Assembly (NCBI RefSeq): GCF_003545715.1
Contig: NZ_QVNU01000007.1
Location: forward strand, 186,001-250,000
Length of the DNA stretch: 64,000 bases
Reading direction: 5' to 3'
DNA from: Taibaiella koreensis
GTDB taxonomy: Bacteria > Bacteroidota > Bacteroidia > Chitinophagales > Chitinophagaceae
Shown: piece by piece, positions 58,536 to 64,000 of the stretch
Layout: each line of letters begins with the position of its first letter
How positions within the stretch are numbered: the stretch's first letter is position 1
Notes under the pieces: generated by a model
What the model saw: only the letters and a program-made list of their open reading frames with translations
What the model was told of the DNA's origin: nothing
The model's database searches: none
Program-made: the position numbers and the translations under genes

Positions 58536-60537
58536 GTGTGCTCAGGTCAAATTCGAAATAAAGCGTTGTCCCTTCGTTGGGCGCGCTGCTGTAGTGAAAC
58601 TGCCCGCCCAGGCTTTCTACCCTGGTACGGAAATTATACAACCCAGCGCCGGTAGACCTTTCTGCCGGCCGATCAAATCCTTTGCCGTTATCTTCAATGG
58701 TAATACCCAGTATGCCTTTGTCATAATTGAACTGTACGATCGCCTGATCGGCTTCCGAGTGTTTGATGATATTCTGGATCGCCTCCTGGATCATCCGGTA
58801 GAGGGGTAATTCAAACGCAGGCTCCAGTTTGGGAAGGTAGCCGTAGCTCCGGAAATCAATATAAAGGGCATGCGATTGATTGAGCCGGTCGCAATAAAGC
58901 TGGGTAGCCTCACTTAGCCCGGCGTTCAGGAGTATCTCGGGCATCAGATTATGTGCGGTTTTACGGAGCTCTTTGATCGTTTCGTCCAGCTGCGACAGGT
59001 TTTCTCCATATTGTTCCGGCGACGGATGGGTATGATCCATAGCAGCAAAATTCATGCGTATGGCCGATAGCTGACTTACGAAACCATCATGCAGCTCACG
59101 CGCAAACCGTGCTCTTTCCTGCTCTTCTCCTTTCATGATGGCTTTCAACTGCTGCACCTCCTGCTCTTTGCTCATCAGCTGCAGCTGCTTCTCCTGGCGT
59201 AGTCTTTTGTTCCGGGCATTACGGTACAACAGGAGCAGTAACAAGGCGAGCATCAGGCCTCCGGCTGATATCGCCGTAATCCACAGGTATTGTTGCTCCA
59301 GCCGGTGCTGCTGGCGGTTGATCCGTACCTGGTTCTGGCTAAGCTTCCTGTCTTTTCCGGCGCTCTGCAATGCGGCATCCATCATATTCATTACCTCGGT
59401 GGCTTTATGGGTCAGGGTATCTTCAAGCAGCTCCTTTGTGCTTAAAGCCTGGTAGGCGGCATTATGATCGCCCAATGCGGCATAAGCTGCAGCGACCACC
59501 TGGTAAGGCGTTGTGAGATTATAGCGCTGCTCTGCCTGCCGGGCCGCCCGGATAGCCGGTAGCAATATGGCAATGGCCTCATGGTATTGTCCCTGCCGGT
59601 AGTAAGCATCCCCCAGCACAAAGGCTGCGTCGATCGCTTCACCAGGATCGGCCTTTGCCGGAAGGTAATTCCGGAGCAGGGCGATGGCGCTGTCGTTCCG
59701 GTTTTGCTGCAGCAGGGCCGCGGCGATATTAATGTGCAGCATGTAATCGAAGCTGTGGTCCTTGTTCCGGTCTGCAAGTTGCAGGGCTTCGGTGGCCGCG
59801 GCAATGGCCTTTTCAGGTACCTGCAGGCGGCAGTAGGTGCTGCTTTTGTTGGTAAGGATGCTCAACAGCTGGTATTGATGCTTGTTTTGCCGGGACAGCT
59901 GTTCGGCTTTGCCGATATAGACCAGACTACGTTCCGGGTATCCGGTCTGCAGCCAGCAGATGCCCAGGTATTGCTGCGCGTCGATCAGCGGATCGACCAG
60001 GCTACCCCGCGGATTAATGCTGCCCGGCGCTGCATTTTCATATAGTGTGATCACCTTGTAGCAATTCAGTGCCGCACTGTCAAACATTCCCAGGTGAAAG
60101 AAAACGCCGAACATAGCATTATAGGTGGCTGCCAGGTAATATTCCCGGTCTTGCTCCTGCTGCGCGATCACCGTAAGCGCCTCGCGGTATAGTGCCAGGC
60201 TCCGTGCATGCGCTCCCTTGTTGCGATATGCTGTAGCCATATTGGCCAAAGACAATCCCGAGCCGAAGGCATAGTTTAGCGCCAGGCTTTTACTCAGGGC
60301 GATCCGGGCATAGAAGATAGTACTGTCGGGATCGCTTCCCTGGAAGGCGTTAGCCTTATTGATCAGGGAAGAGATATTTGCAGAATCCGTCGCCGTAATA
60401 CGGGTATGCAGCCGGCCCCGTGTTTCCTGCGCCGGTACCTCCTGGCTCATGATCAGCAGACAGACCAACAGCAGACAGGTCCCGCGCCAGGCGCGCCATA
60501 AAGCAGCAGGAATATTACATCGGTCTATCCGGAACAT
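58525..60537 (-). CDS. TPR-containing sensor histidine kinase (paralogue)
   Basis: 670 residues, the same design as 55204..57222. N-terminal signal or anchor (TCLLLVCLLIMSQEVPAQE), TPR-like repeats over about 60-390 (ALYREALTVIAQQEQDREYY, SVLYIGKAEQ-like segments, IAAATEALQLADRNKDHSFD, EAIAILLPAIRAARQAEQRY), a membrane segment at about 410-435 (LWITAISAGGLMLALLLLLL), HisKA_3 with phospho-His in FARELHDGFVSQLSAIRMNF, and an ATPase domain (LYRMIQEAIQNIIKHSEADQ; EDNGKGFD). It signals to 57891..58535, encoded with an 11-bp overlap. The TPR part is much less alike between the two kinases than the catalytic part, so they probably sense different cues. Confidence 0.92.
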   Translation of the reverse strand: MFRIDRCNIPAALWRAWRGTCLLLVCLLIMSQEVPAQETRGRLHTRITATDSANISSLINKANAFQGSDPDSTIFYARIALSKSLALNYAFGSGLSLANMATAYRNKGAHARSLALYREALTVIAQQEQDREYYLAATYNAMFGVFFHLGMFDSAALNCYKVITLYENAAPGSINPRGSLVDPLIDAQQYLGICWLQTGYPERSLVYIGKAEQLSRQNKHQYQLLSILTNKSSTYCRLQVPEKAIAAATEALQLADRNKDHSFDYMLHINIAAALLQQNRNDSAIALLRNYLPAKADPGEAIDAAFVLGDAYYRQGQYHEAIAILLPAIRAARQAEQRYNLTTPYQVVAAAYAALGDHNAAYQALSTKELLEDTLTHKATEVMNMMDAALQSAGKDRKLSQNQVRINRQQHRLEQQYLWITAISAGGLMLALLLLLLYRNARNKRLRQEKQLQLMSKEQEVQQLKAIMKGEEQERARFARELHDGFVSQLSAIRMNFAAMDHTHPSPEQYGENLSQLDETIKELRKTAHNLMPEILLNAGLSEATQLYCDRLNQSHALYIDFRSYGYLPKLEPAFELPLYRMIQEAIQNIIKHSEADQAIVQFNYDKGILGITIEDNGKGFDRPAERSTGAGLYNFRTRVESLGGQFHYSSAPNEGTTLYFEFDLSTHEQ

Positions 60538-60612
60538 GAAGCGAAGGCAATGACTGGTTTAACGGTTGTTGTTAAAAATACCATTTTCCCTGCTCATTTC
60601 ACAGCCCCCCGG

Positions 60613-62823
60613 TTACCGGAGTAAGGTAATGTCTCCTTTCAATTGGTATACTTTGCCTTGTGTACCGGTTTCTGCGGTCACAGCATACATATAAGTACCT
60701 ACATCGGCCGGCTTCCCGTTCCAGGTGCCATCCCAGGCTTTTCCCGGATCGTTGCTGGAATAAATACGCTGTCCGAAGCGATTATAGATCGAGCACCGGA
60801 AATGTTTAATGGGGCAGCCTTCGCTGAATATAATGCCGAAGACATCATTGAGCCCGTCGCGGTTAGGGGAGAATGCCGTCGGTATCATGGGTATGCAGCT
60901 GCATATTTCGTCGCCGATATGAATGGCATCGCTGAAGACGCAGGGCGCATCTGAAATGTCTACAACGTAATAGCCTGTATCGGTAACGGGCAATAGGCCG
61001 CCTGTTTGTCCTGTGTTCCACAGGAAGGTTGCATTGGGATCCTTTACACGGGCGTCGAGCGTGAGCGCAACCGGGACGCCCCGGCACAGCGTCGAATCGG
61101 AGCCAAGATCCATCCTCAGGTCTTTGAACGAAATATAGATGCTATCCGCTTTTTGGCAGCCTCTTTGCCGTACGTTCACCCAATACAGACCGGTCGTATC
61201 GGCTATAAAGCGCTGGCTTGTGCTGTTGTCCTGCCATTGGTAGGACGCAGCACTCGGGGGTGCCTTCAGTTCGAAAGCGCTTTGGTTACAGATCACCGTA
61301 TCATTACCCAGGCTGAAGGTAAACGGTGGCGCCACTACAAAGGTGTCGATACGGTACTGGCAATAGGTCTGGGCGCTGCCGACCCAATAGGTGCCCGGGA
61401 GCTTTATCGTCAGGCCGGTATCCGTGCTACCGGTATTCCAGCTGTAGTATAGTGCCGGCGGCCCTTGCAGCCGTATGCTGTCGCCCGCGGTACAGATGAT
61501 GGTATCCTTTCGTCCAAACAGCGTATCGGCAGGAATGGGCCGTACAAAGCCATTGCAACCGATACCGGAGGTGTTATCGTCGGGATAAAGACGGTGCGGC
61601 ATCAGCACGGCATGCGGCTCATTGTCACAGGCGGTTCCTGCAAGGTTGGGCTGCTGTATGGCGCCCAGGTAGTCGGCGTCGCCAGGCACCGCGCTGTTGG
61701 ACATAATATAGTAGATCTTGCCGTCTCTTGTGAGCCGGATGGGTGTGGTGACAGCATAGGGCGATTTGATCGTATCGGCGGTCACGCGGGAAGCAGCGAT
61801 GGCGGCCGGTGTAGGCTGGCTGAGGTCGAACTGGTACAACAGGGTTTGAAAAGGATAAAGGCTGTTGACGTCATCCACAAAATTACAGGAGGTAAAATAG
61901 AGCTTGGAATTATCGGCAGAGAAAGCGAGGTCCCAGCTGTAAAAGCTGTCCAGCAGCAATTCGTTGGACACAACGCCGGTAGCGGTGTTGAAGTCGAACA
62001 ACTCCTGCTTGCCGCCATTCGTTTCGGGAAAGAGTTGGTAGGGGCTGGTGTAAGCCAGCTTTTTGCGGTCGGGTGTTACGGCCATGGAGCCATATCCGTG
62101 GCTGTAATTGCCAAGGTCGGGAATTACTACAGGTGCAAAGCCGGTGTTGGAGATCACAGGGGTCATATTGATGCCGGCTGCTGTGATCTCAAAGGCCTTG
62201 AAGCGGGGCGCCCGCTTCTCATGGCACAGCAGCCATATGTTGCAGTTGTCGCCGGGAACAGCGGTCATGTGAGCGCTCATATTGGTATCGATAAGATGCG
62301 GACCGCTGATCACGGCGCCCAGGCCGCTGTTCTGCGTCATATCGACGATCGAATAATTGAGCCACATAAAGGAGGTGGGGCCGCCGATATCTTCCCCGAA
62401 TACATAACCGGCGAGGGTGAACACATAATATTGCTTCGGATTGGCGATCACGGGCAGTATCAGCACACCCTGCGGCGCGCCATGAGAGGTCGCATCGAAA
62501 AACGGATCGTTCAACACCCAGCCGGGCGGTGGGATGATGGGGGAAGATAACAGGTAGCCGCCGGGCATTACATTGCCGTTACGGTCCCAGATATATTCCG
62601 AGTTGGTGTAAAATAACATGTGTCCGCCGGGATCCGATACCGATGCGATACAATTGTAGGAAGAAGGAACAGTAGCGCTGAAGGTATCGGGGCTGCCGCT
62701 ATTGAAGTCGAGTCCCAGGGAATCGGCAAAATTCCATATGGCGTTCTCTCTCAAATGCCAGCCGTGCTGGGCGCCGGCCGGAAAAGCATACAGGATCAAC
62801 AGCAGGGTAAATAGTTTTCTCAT
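60613..62823 (-). CDS. T9SS type B (gliding-motility-associated C-terminal) secreted protein
   Basis: 736 residues. Signal peptide about 1-18 (LFTLLLILYAFPAGAQ). Residues 20-420 repeat a beta-propeller-like or unknown fold with SYNCIASVSDPGGHMLFYTN, GNYSHGYGSMAVTPDRKKLA and KPYAVTTPIR-type blades. Two or three Ig-like stretches follow (DTIICTAGDSIRLQGPPALY, DTVICNQSAFELKAPPSAAS, DSTLCRGVPVALTLDARVKD). The C-terminus is the gliding-motility-associated (T9SS type B) domain: PTAFSPNRDGLNDVFGIIFS, IYNRFGQRIYSSNDPGKAWD and GTWNGKPADVGTYMY. It should be exported to the cell surface by T9SS. An operator-like inverted repeat lies upstream at 62941..62975. Confidence 0.9.
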   Translation of the reverse strand: MRKLFTLLLILYAFPAGAQHGWHLRENAIWNFADSLGLDFNSGSPDTFSATVPSSYNCIASVSDPGGHMLFYTNSEYIWDRNGNVMPGGYLLSSPIIPPPGWVLNDPFFDATSHGAPQGVLILPVIANPKQYYVFTLAGYVFGEDIGGPTSFMWLNYSIVDMTQNSGLGAVISGPHLIDTNMSAHMTAVPGDNCNIWLLCHEKRAPRFKAFEITAAGINMTPVISNTGFAPVVIPDLGNYSHGYGSMAVTPDRKKLAYTSPYQLFPETNGGKQELFDFNTATGVVSNELLLDSFYSWDLAFSADNSKLYFTSCNFVDDVNSLYPFQTLLYQFDLSQPTPAAIAASRVTADTIKSPYAVTTPIRLTRDGKIYYIMSNSAVPGDADYLGAIQQPNLAGTACDNEPHAVLMPHRLYPDDNTSGIGCNGFVRPIPADTLFGRKDTIICTAGDSIRLQGPPALYYSWNTGSTDTGLTIKLPGTYWVGSAQTYCQYRIDTFVVAPPFTFSLGNDTVICNQSAFELKAPPSAASYQWQDNSTSQRFIADTTGLYWVNVRQRGCQKADSIYISFKDLRMDLGSDSTLCRGVPVALTLDARVKDPNATFLWNTGQTGGLLPVTDTGYYVVDISDAPCVFSDAIHIGDEICSCIPMIPTAFSPNRDGLNDVFGIIFSEGCPIKHFRCSIYNRFGQRIYSSNDPGKAWDGTWNGKPADVGTYMYAVTAETGTQGKVYQLKGDITLLR

Positions 62824-62898
62824 AGATCAATGGCTTTGCTACGTGGTGCCTTCTTTCCTCATTCCGGTGCCTGATGAGATGAATCAAAAAGATGAAAA

Positions 62899-62926
62899 CA
62901 AAACTATTTAACCTGCTGCAAAACAA
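62899..62926 (-). promoter_or_regulatory. promoter of the T9SS type B gene
   Basis: Minus strand TTG (62924..62926), 17-bp spacer, TAGTTTTG (62899..62906). The leader to the start codon at 62823 would be about 70 nt. Confidence 0.45.
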
Positions 62927-62940
62927 CCAGAGTACAAGCG

Positions 62941-62975
62941 CTCAATTTTGAAATTGAGTAGAACTACTCAATTTT
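62941..62975. promoter_or_regulatory. overlapping inverted repeats, possible operator
   Basis: Two palindromes share a half site: CTCAATTTTGAAATTGAG (62941..62958) and AAATTGAGTAGAACTACTCAATTT (62951..62974, 11-bp arms). Together they give three copies of AAATTGAG/CTCAATTT in 35 bp, immediately upstream of the promoter of the T9SS type B gene. They could bind a dimeric repressor or activator; a weak terminator for the ester cyclase gene is the alternative. Confidence 0.4.
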
Positions 62976-62999
62976 CCCTGCGATAGATAGCGATAGCTT

Positions 63000-63401
63000 C
63001 TAGAGCTGCCCGATCACTTGCATCACATCATTCCGTCCCCAGTGATCGACATATTGGCCGTCGCGAAGCCTTACAAAGTCCATCACGTTCATGATCACTT
63101 CTTTACCGGTAGGAGCATGGCCCATGATGTTGCCCAGGTGGGTGCCCCGGAGCACTTTGCGGCTGGCTACCAGGTCGCCTTCGCCTACCTGGTCCAGTAT
63201 GTCTACTCTGAGATCGGGAAAGCCTGTACGGAGCATCCCTATGAACTGGATGAGTCCCGATACATCTTTCGGAACGCCCGGCACAGCGGTATGGTTGGTG
63301 AAATCAGGGGCAACGATCTCATCGAGGATGGCAGTATTGCCGCCTTCGATAAATTCCTTGTTGAAGCGAAGCACTACCTGCTTATTGTCAGTTATAGTCA
63401 T
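63000..63401 (-). CDS. SnoaL-like ester cyclase family protein
   Basis: 133 residues, a SnoaL/NTF2-like cone fold. MTITDNKQVVLRFNKEFIEG, DEIVAPDFTNHTAVPG, GLIQFIGMLRTGFPDLRVDI and VASRKVLRGTHLGNIMGHAP fit the ester cyclase group, in which members act as cyclases, isomerases or ligand binders. The pocket Asp and His residues (PDFTNH, GTHLG) are present. It is single, follows the antiporter gene by 27 bp on the same strand, and may be in its transcript, but no functional link is evident. Confidence 0.88.
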   Translation of the reverse strand: MTITDNKQVVLRFNKEFIEGGNTAILDEIVAPDFTNHTAVPGVPKDVSGLIQFIGMLRTGFPDLRVDILDQVGEGDLVASRKVLRGTHLGNIMGHAPTGKEVIMNVMDFVRLRDGQYVDHWGRNDVMQVIGQL

Positions 63402-63428
63402 AATGTAAAGGTAGCACCGTTTGCCGGA

Positions 63429-64000
63429 TTAGTCTACCGCCGGGCTCTTCTCTGGGGCTGCCTCCCGTTGTTTCAGCCGTTTCACGATCCAGGGCAGGGT
63501 GATGCCCTGACCGATAATGGTGAAGAGAACAACGGCTACGGAGATAAAGATGATAGGGCTGCGTTGAGGGAAAGGGCTGCCATCTTTGAGGGTGAGGGGC
63601 AAGGCGATAGCAGTAGCGAGTGAGACAATACCCCGCATGCCCGACCAGGTGACGATAAGGCTGGTGGCAAAGTCGAGCAGGGCATGTTCGGAAATACGGC
63701 CGCGTTTGCTGTTGAAGGCCCTTTGCAGGTTGATCTGCTGCAGGAAGACCCTGGCCATACGCAGGAGCAGCGCTACGACGGTGATCGCGAAGGCATAGCC
63801 GATATAGGGAATGATCTGTGCCCGGTCAATAGTATGCAATACATAAGGGAACTGAAGCCCGATGAGGATAAAGATCAGACCGTTCAGGATAAAGATGATA
63901 ATGTCCCAGAAAGATTTCGATTGCTGCTTCAGCGGCTCGGGAAATACCTTCCTGCTGAAGCGCGCAATGCTCAGCCCCAGGATTACCACCGCGATCACAC
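63429..64000 (-). CDS. Na+/H+ antiporter (CPA1 family), 3' part only
   Basis: The C-terminal 190 residues of a membrane antiporter whose 5' end lies beyond the right edge. Six or so membrane segments are visible, including FWDIIIFILNGLIFILIGLQ, IGYAFAITVVALLLRMARVF, SLIVTWSGMRGIVSLATAIA and FISVAVVLFTIIGQGITLPW. The segment TWSGMRGIVSLATAIALP is typical of the CPA1 (NhaP/NHE-like) family. The chain ends in a short charged tail, LKQREAAPEKSPAVD, without a RCK/TrkA domain. It exchanges Na+ or K+ for H+ at the inner membrane. The ATG-like start shown at 63998 is a GTG inside the gene, so the true start is outside. Confidence 0.9.
   Translation of the reverse strand, partial: VIAVVILGLSIARFSRKVFPEPLKQQSKSFWDIIIFILNGLIFILIGLQFPYVLHTIDRAQIIPYIGYAFAITVVALLLRMARVFLQQINLQRAFNSKRGRISEHALLDFATSLIVTWSGMRGIVSLATAIALPLTLKDGSPFPQRSPIIFISVAVVLFTIIGQGITLPWIVKRLKQREAAPEKSPAVD

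Noticed and set aside
61465-62550. A 361-codon plus-strand frame inside the T9SS type B gene
   Set aside because: Antisense shadow of the gene 60613..62823; no start context or domain.
1-64000. CRISPR array, rRNA, tRNA or a complete transposase gene
   Set aside because: I looked for regularly spaced direct repeats, tRNA-like cloverleaf signatures and transposase motifs, and saw none; only the 150-bp relic at 20.6 kb and the repeats described above.

Overview
The window looks like a chromosome segment of a Bacteroidota bacterium, probably of the Chitinophaga/Chitinophagaceae type (family-level placement is inference). The signs are eight secreted proteins with type IX secretion (T9SS) sorting domains, SPI/SPII lipoproteins, a small THX ribosomal protein, promoters of the TTG...TAnnTTTG type, a cobalamin riboswitch over surface genes, and a CcsA/CcmD cytochrome c pair. 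Base composition is balanced and coding density is high. I saw no rRNA, tRNA, CRISPR array, prophage or complete insertion sequence.

Region by region. 1-2.9 kb: a LytS/LytTR two-component system beside a previously unmarked 56-codon peptide gene (1974..2144) with a double-glycine leader like Bacteroidota RiPP precursors; a 13-bp direct repeat of the kind LytTR regulators bind lies just upstream of its promoter. 2.6-9.3 kb: housekeeping (THX, HU), two T9SS cargo genes, a flavin reductase, a MauE-type redox membrane protein and a lipoprotein, with a 225-bp tandem duplication that copied the start of the MauE gene. 9.4-13.1 kb: a riboswitch-controlled surface operon (DUF4465/FN3/T9SS protein, T9SS cell-surface protein, BtuG-like beta-propeller lipoprotein), apparently for vitamin B12 capture but without a TonB receptor. 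13.2-25 kb: DUF2027-Smr protein, AraC regulator, glutamate dehydrogenase, cytochrome c assembly genes, methyltransferase and a large reprolysin-like protease. 25-32 kb: M1 aminopeptidase and an egtB-egtD ergothioneine operon with an FAD disulfide reductase-like gene. 32-40 kb: secreted proteins of unknown role, a transglutaminase-like protein, a di-haem peroxidase and a purple-acid-phosphatase-like T9SS protein.

41-49.3 kb is the most striking part: a tight eight-gene operon with a KdsC-type phosphatase fused to a NeuB-type sialic acid synthase, an SDR, a class III aminotransferase, a split transketolase, an SpsF-type cytidylyltransferase, a GT-B glycosyltransferase-like protein and a membrane fatty-acid-hydroxylase-type enzyme. 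Together they read as synthesis, CMP activation and transfer of an unassigned ulosonic-acid-like sugar. 49.5-52.4 kb holds a phosphatase-superfamily protein and an FAD dehydrogenase. 53-60.5 kb is regulatory: an OmpR-type regulator and two paralogous TPR-histidine-kinase/NarL-regulator pairs arranged tail to tail with 7 bp between them. 60.6-64 kb: a T9SS type B (gliding-associated) protein, an ester-cyclase-like protein and the 3' part of a Na+/H+ antiporter that runs off the window.
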